Source: Nonomuraea aurantiaca (GTDB lineage: Bacteria; Actinomycetota; Actinomycetes; Streptosporangiales; Streptosporangiaceae). From it: a DNA stretch of 64,000 bases. Shown piece after piece: positions 33,038 through 41,745 of this stretch. Location of the stretch: NCBI RefSeq assembly GCF_020215705.1, contig NZ_JAIWNB010000040.1:1-64000 (forward strand), given 5' to 3'. Under the pieces are notes generated by a model. It searched no databases, was not told the origin of the DNA, and saw only the letters and a list, made by a program, of their open reading frames with translations. Every line of letters begins with the position of its first letter. The first letter of the stretch is position 1. A program made the translations under genes and the position numbers.

Positions 33038-34028
33038 CCCGGTCCGCGGTGGAGGCGCGATGCCCGCTGCCGGTGGCGGGGTGGAACGTGTCGCGATAGA
33101 CGCTGGGCGGGACGCCGACGTGCTCTTTGAACAGGGCGCGGAAATTGGCCGAGGTGCCGAGGCCGCAACGCCGCGCCACGCCTTCCACCGTGAGGTCGGT
33201 GAACCCCAGCAGCTCCCGCGCCTGGCCGAGCCTGGCCTCCAGCAGCCACCGCATGGGCGGCTGCCCGGTCTCGGCGTTGAAGCGGCGGATGAGAGTCCGC
33301 CGGGACAAACCGGCCCGCTGCGCCAATTGGTCCACGGTGAGTGGCTGGTGCAGGTTGAGCAGTGCCCACTCATACAGCTGCGTCAGGCTTCCGGAACGTC
33401 CGGGCCGTACGGGCAGGTCGATGTACTGGGCCTGGCCGCCGGCGCGGTGAGGGGCGGTGACGAGCATGCGGGCCCGCTGGTTCGCCGCGCGGGCTCCGAC
33501 GTCCTGGCGGATGAGATGCAGGCACAGATCCAGCCCTGCGGCGACTCCGGCCGAGGTCAGAACCTCGCCCTCGTCGACGTACAGCACCTTCGGCTCCACC
33601 TTGACCTGCGGATATCGGCTGGCCAGCGAGGCCGCGTACTGCCAGTGCGTGGTGGCGCGTCGTCCGTCGAGCAGGCCGGCCGCGGCAAGGACGAACGCGC
33701 CTGTGCAGATGGACACCATGCGGGCACCCCGGGCTGCCGCCGCCGCCAGCGCGTCGAGGACCGCGGCGGAGGGCGGAACCGGATCGGCCTGACCGGGGAC
33801 GATGACGGTATCGGCGGACTCCAGACAGTCGACCCCGTACTCGACGGATACCGCTAGACCGCCGTGCACCTGGACGAGCCCCGGCCTTTCACCGCACACC
33901 GTCAGCGTGTACGGCCCGTCCTGCCAGCCGCCGAAGACCTGCAGGGGAATCCCGAGGTCCAGCGCGAGGACGTTCGGGAGAACCAGCACCACCACATGCT
34001 GCGAACCGCCGGATATCCGACCAGCCAT
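33027..34028 (-). CDS. GlxA-family transcriptional regulator (DJ-1/PfpI plus AraC)
   Basis: A 333-residue regulator. Residues 5-185 form a DJ-1/PfpI (class I glutamine amidotransferase-like) domain that ends the sensor part, with SICTGAFVLAAAGLL in its nucleophile-elbow region. Residues 225-315 are an AraC-type double helix-turn-helix (TVDQLAQRAGLSRRTLIRRF, then TVEGVARRCGLGTSANFRAL). Members are activators of catabolic or stress genes. No divergent target is obvious; the broken LysR gene is next to its start. Confidence 0.9.
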   Translation of the reverse strand: MAGRISGGSQHVVVLVLPNVLALDLGIPLQVFGGWQDGPYTLTVCGERPGLVQVHGGLAVSVEYGVDCLESADTVIVPGQADPVPPSAAVLDALAAAAARGARMVSICTGAFVLAAAGLLDGRRATTHWQYAASLASRYPQVKVEPKVLYVDEGEVLTSAGVAAGLDLCLHLIRQDVGARAANQRARMLVTAPHRAGGQAQYIDLPVRPGRSGSLTQLYEWALLNLHQPLTVDQLAQRAGLSRRTLIRRFNAETGQPPMRWLLEARLGQARELLGFTDLTVEGVARRCGLGTSANFRALFKEHVGVPPSVYRDTFHPATGSGHRASTADRVIP

Positions 34029-34086
34029 GGCACGATCCTATCGACACGCGGCGTCCATGCCACTCCTCACGGCCGCAGCGTGAGTC

Positions 34087-34605
34087 TCACATCTGCAGGG
34101 TCTCGTTGCCCGCCGTGCGGAAGACGATCTTCGGGGCCGCGCCGGCGCGGGTGAGCGCCTCCTCCATCCGGGGCTGGTCGCAGGTCGACGGCCAGGTCAC
34201 CAACGGTGCGCCGTCGAGCTGCTTCAGCGGAACCGGCTCGTCGGAGAAGGCGCCGCGCCTGGCCACCAGCAGGTACGGATCGTCGAGCAGCTTGACGTGC
34301 TCGACGTCGCCGTCGAGGGGACGGTCGTAGAACAGCAGGTCGAGGTCGCCGATCTGGGGCGCCTCCGGCTCTTCCTCCGACAGCCGGATCGCGCAGCCGG
34401 CGTACGATGGCCGGCAAGATCACCGCGGAGGTGCTCTGAAAGGTGCCGATGTCGATCCGGCCGTCGCCGGCCTGGAACCGGTCCACCGCCTCGGGCCAAC
34501 GCCGCCGCCTTCGCCAGCGGCGGCGGCCAACGCGGCCAGGTGCCGCAGGTCGACGTCGGTCGTGCGTAAGCCCGATACATCGTTGTTAGCGATCGAATTG
34601 ACCAT
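34087..34605 (-). pseudogene. LysR-family regulator, frameshifted and missing its helix-turn-helix
   Basis: Pieces in three frames match a LysR regulator: VDLRHLAALAAAAGEGG near 34550 (start of the helix-turn-helix), then VDRFQAGDGRIDIGTFQSTS near 34480-34420, and in another frame IGDLDLLFYDRPLDGDVEHV, KLLDDPYLLVARRGAF and ENETLQM-like end at 34087. Most of the DNA-binding domain is deleted and at least two frameshifts are present. It faces the hydrolase gene at 34685 and was probably its regulator. Confidence 0.75.
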
Positions 34606-34684
34606 AAATTATCGCTTTTCACGATGGCGCATCGGCTCTTAACGTTGCTGACATGACAGCGACGAGAAACTCAGGGAGTACGCG

Positions 34685-35392
34685 ATGAGCACCTTCGTGT
34701 TGATCCACGGCGGAGGAGACGTCGGCTGGTACTGGCACCTGGTGGAAGCCGAGCTACGAGCTCGTGGGCACGACGTGGTGGCTCCCGACCTTCCGGGCGA
34801 CGACGAGTCGAAGACCCTGACGGACTACGCCGACGCCGTGGTCGAGGCCGTCGGAGGGAAGCAGAACCTGGTCGTCGTGGGCCACTCGTTCGGTGCCTTC
34901 ACCGCACCCCTGGTCGCCGACCGGCTACCCGTCGATGCGCTGATCCTGCTGGCCGGGATGGTCTCGTCCCCGGGTGAGCCGCCGGAGGAGTGGTGGGCCA
35001 ACACCGGCTACCAGAGCGCGGTGGCGGAGCAGGCCGAGCGCGATGGCGGCTTGACCGGCAACGCCGATCCCTACGTGAGCTTCTACCACGATGTACCGCG
35101 GGAGCTGGCCGCGGAGGCGATGAGCAAGGAGCGCGCGCATCCGTCGAGCACCGCGATGGCCGCTCCATGGCCGTTGGAGGCGTGGCCGAACGTGCCGACG
35201 AGGTTCGTGCTCTGCACCGAGGACCGTTGCTTCCCGCCCGACTTCTTTCGCCGGCTGGTGCCCGACCGTCTGGGCATCGTCCCCGACGAGATCGCGGGCA
35301 GCCACTGCGTCGCGCTCAGCCGCCCCAAAGAGGTGGCGGACATGCTGGAGGGCTACGCGGCCACCGCGCCTGCCTCGTGGATCGAGGAGTGA
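34685..35392 (+). CDS. Alpha/beta hydrolase
   Basis: A 235-residue alpha/beta hydrolase with the oxyanion segment VLIHGGGDVGWYW, nucleophile elbow GHSFG (Ser68), an acidic residue in CTEDRCF and catalytic His in GSHCVALSRP. This set matches the small hydrolases near salicylate esterases and plant-like methyl-esterases. Substrate unknown. ATG 34685 has AGGGAG upstream. It lies divergent from the dead LysR gene, so its regulation has probably changed. Confidence 0.9.
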   Translation: MSTFVLIHGGGDVGWYWHLVEAELRARGHDVVAPDLPGDDESKTLTDYADAVVEAVGGKQNLVVVGHSFGAFTAPLVADRLPVDALILLAGMVSSPGEPPEEWWANTGYQSAVAEQAERDGGLTGNADPYVSFYHDVPRELAAEAMSKERAHPSSTAMAAPWPLEAWPNVPTRFVLCTEDRCFPPDFFRRLVPDRLGIVPDEIAGSHCVALSRPKEVADMLEGYAATAPASWIEE

Positions 35393-35400
35393 AGAGGTAC

Positions 35401-35418
35401 ATTCGGCCGTAGCCGAAT
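35401..35418. promoter_or_regulatory. Operator copy 1, ATTCGGC-N4-GCCGAAT
   Basis: Perfect inverted repeat ATTCGGC-CGTA-GCCGAAT, directly after the hydrolase stop and 17 bp before the start of the ArsR-like gene. The same palindrome recurs at 36263 before the MFS gene. Confidence 0.85.
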
Positions 35419-35434
35419 CCAACGGGTCTCTGGC

Positions 35435-36263
35435 ATGCTCACGGTGGCGTTCTCCGCCTACGACCTGACCTCCATCAGGTTCGCGTACTCCCCGCTCAGG
35501 GAGGTCTCCGCCGGCATCCAAGCGCTGCGCACCCCCGCCGGACGTCCCCTGCATCTGCCGTGGTTCAAGCAGGTACGCCCCCGGCGTACGGACCTCGACC
35601 GCATGGCCGCCGAGGCCCCCGGCTCGCTGACCGGCTGTGCCATGGAGCTGTACCAGGATCCGGCCCAGGGCCTCGACCGGCTGGCGCACGCCATCGAGGC
35701 CTTCTGGCAGCTCGCCATGGCACCGCACTGGCCGCGCATGCGCAACCTCCTCGAAGGCGACCTGCTCCACCGCGCCCGCCAGTACGCCGAACGCGGCCCC
35801 GCCGGCGTGTTCGCGGACCTGCACCCGGCCATCCGCTGGGAAGATCGCACCCTCTATCTGGACGAGCGTCCGGAGGAGCTGTCCCGGACGCTGAACGGCG
35901 AGGGCCTGCTGCTGGCCCCCTCCATCTTCGTCTGGCCCAGACTGCTCTACCGCACCGACTCCCCCCGGCCAGGCGGTCATCACCTACCCCGTACGCGCCG
36001 TCGCCACATTGTGGGAACGCGGCACCGCGCCCTCCCCCGACGCCCTGGCCGCCGTCATCGGTCGCTCCCGCGCGCTGCTGCTGGCCGAGCTCGACACTCC
36101 CGCCTCCACCACGGACCTGTCCCGGCGCACCGGGCTGTCCCCCGCCAACGTCTCCGAGCAGCTCACCCTGCTGCTGTCCGCGGGCCTGGTCACCAAGCAC
36201 CGCGTCGGCAGGGCCATGCTGTACGTCCGAACCCCGCGCGCCCAGGCCCTGCTGGACGACTGA
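35435..36263 (+). pseudogene. ArsR-like DUF5937 regulator, broken by a frameshift
   Basis: The first frame (35435 to about 35960) encodes the N-terminal ligand-type domain (VAFSAYDLTSIRFAYSPLRE). At a CCCCCC tract near 35960 the frame is lost. The adjacent frame continues with AVITYPVRAVATLWERG and an ArsR winged helix (TDLSRRTGLSPANVSEQLTL then LLSAGLVTKHRVGRAMLYV) to a stop at 36261-36263. Together the two parts make a complete protein of about 275 residues. The break is one base, so a sequencing error or a phase-variable tract is possible. The MFS gene follows and is probably its target. Confidence 0.82.
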
Positions 36264-36280
36264 TTCGGCGCAGGCCGAAT
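36263..36280. promoter_or_regulatory. Operator copy 2, ATTCGGC-N4-GCCGAAT
   Basis: Perfect inverted repeat ATTCGGC-GCAG-GCCGAAT, sharing its first base with the regulator stop codon. It lies 39 bp before the MFS start. Identical arms to the copy at 35401 make it a site for the same regulator. Confidence 0.85.
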
Positions 36281-36318
36281 GTGTCGCCCCGCACAGGGGG
36301 CGCCCGCACCATGCACTC

Positions 36319-37503
36319 ATGACGATCACGGCTCCCGCCCCGACCCCCGTGTTCCAGGGGCTGCCCAAGGTGTTCTGGCTGCTGTTCTCCGGCCAGCTGG
36401 TCAACAGGTTCGGCGGGGTCGTGCTGCCGTTCCTCGTGTTCTACCTGACCGGGCGGGGGTACGCGGCCGCGCAGATCGCCGCCGTCATCTCCGCGTACGG
36501 GCTGGGCGGCCTGGGCGGGCAGCCGCTGGGCGGCTACCTGGCCGACCGGTTCGGCCGCCGCGTCACCCTCATCGGCGGGCTGCTCGCCACCGCGGCCTGC
36601 CTGATCCTCATCGCGGCGGCCGGCAGCCTGACCTGGCTGATGACCGCGGCCCTGGCCATGGGGCTGGCGGGCGACGTCTACCGGCCGGCCGCCTCGGCGC
36701 TGGTCGCCGAGACCACCCCGCCGCACCTGCGCGCGAAAGCCTTCGGGCTCATGCACTGGGCGGTCAACGTGGGCACCGCCGCGGCCGGGGCCGTCGCCGG
36801 GCTCCTGCTCGCCCACGGCTTCTGGCTCCTGGTCATCCTGGACGTGACCACCAGCGTCGCCTTCGCCGTGATCGTGGCCGTAGGCATCCCCCGCGGTCAC
36901 GACAGGGCCGCCGCCAGACCCGCGCGCAACGGCTACGCGATCGCGGCACGTGACCGGGTGCTGCTGGCCGCGCTGGCCTTCCTGCTGCTCGGCCTGATCC
37001 TGTACGCGCAGGCCTCGTACGCGCTGCCCCTGGCCCTGGCCGCCGACGGGCTCCCGGCCTCCCTGTACGGGCTGCTCATCACCGTCAACGGCGCGATCGT
37101 CGTGATCTTCCAGCCGCTGTTCATCTCCTGGCTGTCACGCCTGCCCCGGCTGCCGGTCCTCGGCGTCTCCATGACCGTGGTGGGCCTCGGCCTGGCCCTG
37201 ACCGGGATGGCGAGCCAGCCCTGGCACTACGTGCTCACGGTGGTGCTGTGGTCGATCGGCGAGATCGGCATGGCGGGCTTCGAGGCGGCGCTGATCGCCG
37301 ACCTCACCCCGGACGGCGCCCACGGCACCTACCAGGCCCTGTACGGCTGGACCACCGCCATCGCCCGCTTCGCCGGGCCGGCCGTCGGCGCCGTGCTGTT
37401 CCAGGCGGGGATGCTGTGGTGGGCCTGTGCCGCGACGGGCATCCTGTGCTTGGTGTTCGCCTTCACCCTGATGCCCGCCGTCGCGCGGCGGGAAAGGCCG
37501 TAG
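36319..37503 (+). CDS. MFS transporter (drug efflux type, 12 TM)
   Basis: A 394-residue major facilitator with twelve transmembrane segments. The loop 2-3 signature GGYLADRFGRRVTL fits the D(R/K)xGR(R/K) motif of MFS proteins. The family exports drugs or metabolites by proton antiport. ATG 36319 is chosen over an in-frame ORF that starts inside the regulator gene. It is downstream of the ArsR-like gene and its shared operator. Confidence 0.92.
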   Translation: MTITAPAPTPVFQGLPKVFWLLFSGQLVNRFGGVVLPFLVFYLTGRGYAAAQIAAVISAYGLGGLGGQPLGGYLADRFGRRVTLIGGLLATAACLILIAAAGSLTWLMTAALAMGLAGDVYRPAASALVAETTPPHLRAKAFGLMHWAVNVGTAAAGAVAGLLLAHGFWLLVILDVTTSVAFAVIVAVGIPRGHDRAAARPARNGYAIAARDRVLLAALAFLLLGLILYAQASYALPLALAADGLPASLYGLLITVNGAIVVIFQPLFISWLSRLPRLPVLGVSMTVVGLGLALTGMASQPWHYVLTVVLWSIGEIGMAGFEAALIADLTPDGAHGTYQALYGWTTAIARFAGPAVGAVLFQAGMLWWACAATGILCLVFAFTLMPAVARRERP

Positions 37504-37519
37504 GGGGCCCGGTCCCTGC

Positions 37520-38122
37520 TCAGCCCTGCGGCTTGCGCCAGACGATGCTGTAACGCAGCAGGAGGTGGCGGCGAAACTGGGAGCCGGGCAGGATCTCCGC
37601 GGCCAACGCCCGCATCTGCGGATACGTCACCGGCGGCGGCCACACGGTAGGGGACGAATGCCTCCAGAGGCCCTTCCTGGCGCGGTGGAAGGTGCCGGCC
37701 GCGACGCCGGCGAGGGCGCGCGGCAGGTCCTTGGGCATGGTGCTGCGGGCGAGGCCGACGACGGCCAAAACGCCACCGGGGCGCAGCAGATCGCGCATCC
37801 GGGCCAGCCCACTGGCGGCGTCCATGTGATGCAGGGTGGCCACCGACGCGACGACATCGAACGAGGCGGGCTCGAACGGGTGGGTGAGGAAGTCGCCGAG
37901 GATGTAGTCGACGTCGTCCGACTGCTCACGGGCTTGGTCGATGCTGGGCGGGTCGAGATCTATACCGATGACCTGCGGCACGGTCCGACGCAGTTCGCGG
38001 GCGAGCATGCCTTCGCCGCAGCCGACGTCGAGAGCGCGCCGGGCGCCATCGGGGACCGCGTGGAGGATGCGCGGATGGTAATGAATGTTGTGGTTCCATC
38101 GCCTGCGGTTCTCAACTGGCAT
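37520..38122 (-). CDS. Class I SAM-dependent methyltransferase
   Basis: A 200-residue methyltransferase with motif I ALDVGCGEGMLAREL, IGIDLDPPSI and SFDVVASVATLHHM, as in UbiE/Methyltransf_11 proteins. The C-terminal part (SQFRRHLLLRYSIVW) is a common signature of small-molecule methyltransferases. ATG at 38122 is chosen because it begins the conserved MPVENRRRWNHNIHYHP; a longer frame runs into debris of another gene. Substrate unknown. It is convergent with the MFS gene. Confidence 0.88.
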   Translation of the reverse strand: MPVENRRRWNHNIHYHPRILHAVPDGARRALDVGCGEGMLARELRRTVPQVIGIDLDPPSIDQAREQSDDVDYILGDFLTHPFEPASFDVVASVATLHHMDAASGLARMRDLLRPGGVLAVVGLARSTMPKDLPRALAGVAAGTFHRARKGLWRHSSPTVWPPPVTYPQMRALAAEILPGSQFRRHLLLRYSIVWRKPQG

Positions 38123-38170
38123 TTGATCATTTTGCCAGCAGCGTGATGACCCTTCTCGCTTGGCCGGGAG

Positions 38171-38390
38171 TTCGGCCTGATCGCACACGCCGGCGCGGCC
38201 CCCTGGAACCTGGACGGCAGCCCGGCCAACATCCGCGCCTCGGTCGAGGGGGCGCTGAAGCGGCTGGGCACCGACTACATCGACCTGTAGCATCCAGCTG
38301 TCGGATGAGCGGTTCGCGGCGCTCAGCAGCCTGCCCCCGGCCGCCGGCGACACCCACACCGAGGCCGGCCCGCGGATGCTGGAGCGCTGA
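38171..38390 (+). pseudogene. Aldo-keto reductase gene remnant
   Basis: Bases 38171-38290 read FGLIAHAGAAPWNLDGSPAN then IRASVEGALKRLGTDYIDL and stop, a piece of the aldo-keto reductase barrel. In another frame, bases 38292-38390 read QLSDERFAALSSLPPAAGDT then HTEAGPRMLER and stop, the typical C-terminus of the same family. The 100-200 residues in between and the N-terminal barrel are absent. An internal deletion and end truncation explain it. Confidence 0.75.
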
Positions 38391-38412
38391 CCTACCGACC
38401 CGGCGCCGTACT

Positions 38413-39006
38413 TCAGGGCGCCGACCTGCCGCTGAGACCCAGAGTCTGACTCGCCGCCTGCAGATCGCCGAGTGTTCGCCGCGCGACTTCGCCGAAGTCG
38501 TCGCCATCGGTCGTGTCGCTCCAGCACTCGTAGGCGATCTTCAGGGCGAGCGCGCCCAGTTCCGCGGCCACGCACGCGGCCAGATCGGGAACGCCGCGCC
38601 GCTTGAGCGCCTCGGTCATCGATGCGGTGAGACCGAGGCCCTTCAGCGCCTCGCGTTCCCGCAGTTCCGGGTGGGCGGCGATCACTGCCCGTCTGCGGGC
38701 GCCGAATTCGCGGCGAGCGGGTGTGAAGGCCTCCCTGCTGACCGCGTCCATGGCGTGAGCCACCGCTTCGAACGGCGTGGCGGTCGCCGGCGCCGCGGCG
38801 ATCCCCTTGGCGAGCAGTCCGGCCATCGTGTCGCCGCCGAAGAGCACTTCCCGCTTGTCCGGGAAGTGCCGGAAGAAGGTGCTCTTCGTCAGCCCGGCGC
38901 GCTCCGCGATCTCGATCACCGTCGTGTGCTCGTAGCCCCGCTCCTCGAACAGTTCAAGGGCGGCGGCAACGAGTCGCTCCGATGCGTTGGGTTGCCAGCG
39001 GGCCAT
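38413..39006 (-). CDS. TetR/AcrR family transcriptional regulator
   Basis: A 197-residue repressor. The helix-turn-helix spans residues 10-55 (GYEHTTVIEIAERAGLTKST then FFRHFPDKREVLF). The rest is a TetR_C ligand domain. ATG 39006 is chosen because it begins the conserved core (MARWQPNASERLVAAALELF). It is divergent from the quinone oxidoreductase gene at 39085; a 16-bp-arm perfect palindrome lies between, a strong operator candidate. Confidence 0.92.
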   Translation of the reverse strand: MARWQPNASERLVAAALELFEERGYEHTTVIEIAERAGLTKSTFFRHFPDKREVLFGGDTMAGLLAKGIAAAPATATPFEAVAHAMDAVSREAFTPARREFGARRRAVIAAHPELREREALKGLGLTASMTEALKRRGVPDLAACVAAELGALALKIAYECWSDTTDGDDFGEVARRTLGDLQAASQTLGLSGRSAP

Positions 39007-39021
39007 GAGAACAGTGTACGG

Positions 39022-39062
39022 CACTTGGTCCCATCACTCGTGTAGGGTGATGGGACCAAGTG
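39022..39062. promoter_or_regulatory. Perfect 16-bp-arm operator between tetR and oxidoreductase genes
   Basis: CACTTGGTCCCATCAC (39022-39037), 9-base spacer, then its exact complement GTGATGGGACCAAGTG (39047-39062). A TTGG...TAGGGT-like promoter is inside it, so binding would block both divergent genes. GTGCCATCAC directly after resembles the half site. Confidence 0.88.
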
Positions 39063-39084
39063 CCATCACATTGGAGGTCCCCTC

Positions 39085-40014
39085 ATGAGCCGAGCCGTCG
39101 TCTATCAGACGTTCGGAGGTCCCGAAGTACTGGAGATGCGAGACGTTTCGGAGCCGCACGCCGGCCTCGGCGAGGTGCGCGTCCGGGTGACAGCCGCCGG
39201 CCTGAACCCGATGGACTGGGCCATCTCCTCGATCCCCGAGACGGCGGCGACGTTCGGCATCACCGTGCCGTCCGGCTTCGGGTACGACTTCGCCGGTGTC
39301 GTCGACGAGGTCGGCGCCGGCGCCGACGGTTTCGCCGTGGGTGATCGCGTCTTCGGAGGCGCGATGGCGAAGGCCGCCGCCGACTTCCTGGTGATGAAGA
39401 CGCCGACGTCGGCGCTCGACGCGCTGTTCCACACACCGGACGGCATCAGCGACGAGGTGGCGGCCACGCTTCCGGTGGCCGGCCTGACCGCCGCCGCCGC
39501 TCTGGAGGCGATCGGCCCGCGGCCCGGTGACACCGTCCTGGTCGGCGGGGCCGCCGGCGGCGTAGGCGTGTTCGCCGTCCAGCTCGCGAAGCTCGCCGGT
39601 GCCAGAGTGATCGGGACCGCCTCGGAGAGCACGTTCGAGTTCCTGCGGCAGCTGGGCGCCGAGCCCGTGACGTACGGCCCGGGGCTGGCGGACCGGGTGA
39701 GGACGCTGGCTCCCGATGGCGTGACCGCCTCGACGGATCTGTTCGGTACCGAGACGGCCGAGGCCGCGCTCGCGCTCGGCGTACCGCCTGAGCGGATCTC
39801 CACGATCGCCGCCGGCCCGAACCCTCCCGGCGGCGCACGCGCGACCGGAGGCAGCGAAGCCGGGCCGGCCGAGCTGGCGCGGATCACCGACGCGATCCTG
39901 GCCGGCAGGCTCACCGTGCCCATCGCCGCGACCTTCCCCATCGAGCAGATCCGTGACGCCGTGGCACTGCAGGCCGGACGGCACGTCCACGGCAAGGTCG
40001 TGATCACGCTCTGA
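39085..40014 (+). CDS. NADP-dependent oxidoreductase (quinone oxidoreductase/MDR family)
   Basis: A 309-residue medium-chain dehydrogenase of the zinc-free quinone-reductase type. The substrate domain opens with VYQTFGGPEVLEMRDV. The cofactor domain has VLVGGAAGGVGVFAVQLAK and GVIGTASEST-like NADPH contacts (IGTASESTFEF). Such enzymes reduce enones, quinones or ketones. It is controlled very likely by the divergent TetR through the palindrome at 39022. Confidence 0.9.
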   Translation: MSRAVVYQTFGGPEVLEMRDVSEPHAGLGEVRVRVTAAGLNPMDWAISSIPETAATFGITVPSGFGYDFAGVVDEVGAGADGFAVGDRVFGGAMAKAAADFLVMKTPTSALDALFHTPDGISDEVAATLPVAGLTAAAALEAIGPRPGDTVLVGGAAGGVGVFAVQLAKLAGARVIGTASESTFEFLRQLGAEPVTYGPGLADRVRTLAPDGVTASTDLFGTETAEAALALGVPPERISTIAAGPNPPGGARATGGSEAGPAELARITDAILAGRLTVPIAATFPIEQIRDAVALQAGRHVHGKVVITL

Positions 40015-40269
40015 CTCGTCGGCCCGCCGGAGTGATCCGCCCCAGGGCGCTCCCTTGAACACGATGGTCGTCTTGAGCCCGCCGACGACTTCCACGACCG
40101 CACCCACTGCACGCCGAGCCGTTCCGACCACGGAGGCGCCGAACAGTGCCGCTGTGACCGGAGGGGTAGCAGATGCCCCATCCTGGGCCGATCGGCACCT
40201 TCAGTTCGATGTCAGTATCGTGAGCGTCGGGCGCGTTCGGCGGCCCATTTCTCTTGTCGAGGGGTAGCG

Positions 40270-40566
40270 ATGCTGCGTGCTGTGTTCGTACGAACCTTGA
40301 AGGCTGGCGTGACCTATGACCAGTTCAAGGAGGCTTGGGTTCCGGAGGAGACCGACGGCTACCCCGCGAAGGTCAGCGTCTCACGCAATGTCGCCGACGA
40401 CCGGCAGGTGATCACGGTACTTGAGCTGGACATGTCCCTGGCCGAGTTTGAGGACAAGCGTGCGGCGCTGACCCGTCCGGACGCACTGGAGCGGCTCGCC
40501 GAGATCGTGGAGACGACCGACCTGCAGGGCCTGTATGAGGATGTATTCGATGAGGGGGATCTGTGA
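40270..40566 (+). CDS. Hypothetical protein, dimeric alpha-beta barrel-like
   Basis: A 98-residue protein, MLRAVFVRTLKAGVTYDQFK... with repeated beta-alpha units (VITVLELDMSLAEFEDKRAA). This resembles small ABM or DUF-type alpha+beta barrels, but I do not recognise the family by name. GAGGGG precedes the ATG. A second gene follows 16 bp downstream and may be in the same operon. The 255 bp before it hold no clear gene. Confidence 0.6.
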   Translation: MLRAVFVRTLKAGVTYDQFKEAWVPEETDGYPAKVSVSRNVADDRQVITVLELDMSLAEFEDKRAALTRPDALERLAEIVETTDLQGLYEDVFDEGDL

Positions 40567-40582
40567 TGATTGCGGGTGAGTG

Positions 40583-41293
40583 ATGTCGTTCAAGGCCGAG
40601 CAGATCGCGAGGCTGGCCGATTCCGGGTGGTCGTGCTGCGAGTCCGTGGCCGAAGCGGTGGCGCGGGCCGGGCTACCGGCGGTGACGCCTGACTATCTGG
40701 CTGCCACGTTCTCCGACGATCTGTGGGAGGTCGCCGAGCGCGCGGTGCTCGCGCTTCGGAACCACTTCGCCTCGGCTCGCTTCGCGAAGGAGACGACGTA
40801 CGGGATCCTGCTGATACCCGACCCTGGCCGGCTGGACACCCGTCGCCCGATGACGGCGGCCGTGCGAGCGGATCAGCTCGGCGCGCCCACCAAGGACGTG
40901 TTCGACGAGCGGTTGCCCGCAGGTGCCCTCGGCGTCCGGCCCGGCAGGCCGTGGACCATGGTCGCCACGGTCACTGGTGTTTATGGGCCGTCTCTGGGCA
41001 GCCACCACCAGATCGTGGACGGGCCGGCGGCGTCGTTCACGGTGGCCGGTACGGACACCAGGGCGCTGATGATCCGGCAACTCTGGGGTGCGCGAGTCCT
41101 GCAAAGCGGGCGTGACCTGCCTGACTGCGAATCAAACGCGAGGTGGACGTTCACGTTGTTCCCCGGTGAGGGCCTCACCGACGGTCAGGCCGAATCGGGC
41201 ACCGTGCTCAAGGGCAAGGTGCGTTTCCGGCTCGGCAAGCCCGACCGCGGCATCGGATCGGCGCGCGTGGCTCCCGCCATCGCCGTCACTTAA
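40583..41293 (+). CDS. Hypothetical protein, unknown family
   Basis: A 236-residue soluble protein without signal peptide or transmembrane segments. It begins MSFKAEQIARLADSGWSCCE and ends with a basic tail (RFRLGKPDRGIGSARVAPAI). No family is recognised. A GTG three bases before this ATG is an alternative start. It probably lies in an operon with the 98-residue gene. Codon use is normal, so the gene should be real. Confidence 0.6.
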   Translation: MSFKAEQIARLADSGWSCCESVAEAVARAGLPAVTPDYLAATFSDDLWEVAERAVLALRNHFASARFAKETTYGILLIPDPGRLDTRRPMTAAVRADQLGAPTKDVFDERLPAGALGVRPGRPWTMVATVTGVYGPSLGSHHQIVDGPAASFTVAGTDTRALMIRQLWGARVLQSGRDLPDCESNARWTFTLFPGEGLTDGQAESGTVLKGKVRFRLGKPDRGIGSARVAPAIAVT

Positions 41294-41469
41294 GGCTCCC
41301 CCAGCCCCCCGCCAAGGTGACGTCACTTCGCCATAGGCGGCAACCTGGACATATGGGACGTGAGTCGCGGAGTCGCACGACGCGGTGCCCGGCGTCGAGA
41401 GTGGGCTCGGATCGTATCTGGGGTGCCGGTAAGAAACGTGTCATGAGCCCCAAACGAGCGCGACTCCGA

Positions 41470-41745
41470 CGCCCGAGCGGGAGGCTGCAGTTCCACATGT
41501 TCGGCGCGTTCGATGAGTTTCTTCGCGAGCTCATCGTCGAGGGCACGCTCGAAGGCCTCGCCTCCGCGCGAGCTCGTGGCCGAGTCGGTGGGCGGCCGCG
41601 GGCACTGGACGCCGATGGAGTCGAGATGGCCCGGGCGCTGTATGAGGTGAAGGGCCAGGACTGAAAACGCAAGTACACCGTCCAGCAGATCGCGGACCGG
41701 CTGGGCGTCGGCCGCGCAACCATCTACCGGAACCTCCACGTCTGA
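41470..41745 (+). pseudogene. Serine recombinase (resolvase) C-terminal fragment with in-frame TGA
   Basis: The frame reads SGRLQFHMFGAFDEFLRELI, then ARARGRVGGRPRALDADGVE and ARALYEVKGQD, followed by TGA at 41662, then in the same frame KRKYTVQQIADRLGVGRATI and YRNLHV. This is the hinge and helix-turn-helix end of a Tn3-type resolvase. The catalytic N-terminal domain with its serine is missing and the TGA breaks the rest. It may come from the same element as the Tn3 transposase remnants in this window. Confidence 0.8.

Noticed and set aside
40015..40269. Minus-strand frame with VVGGLKTTIVFKGAPWGGSL
   Set aside because: Only a short stretch looks peptide-like, no start or family could be assigned, and the remainder is antisense to the oxidoreductase gene.
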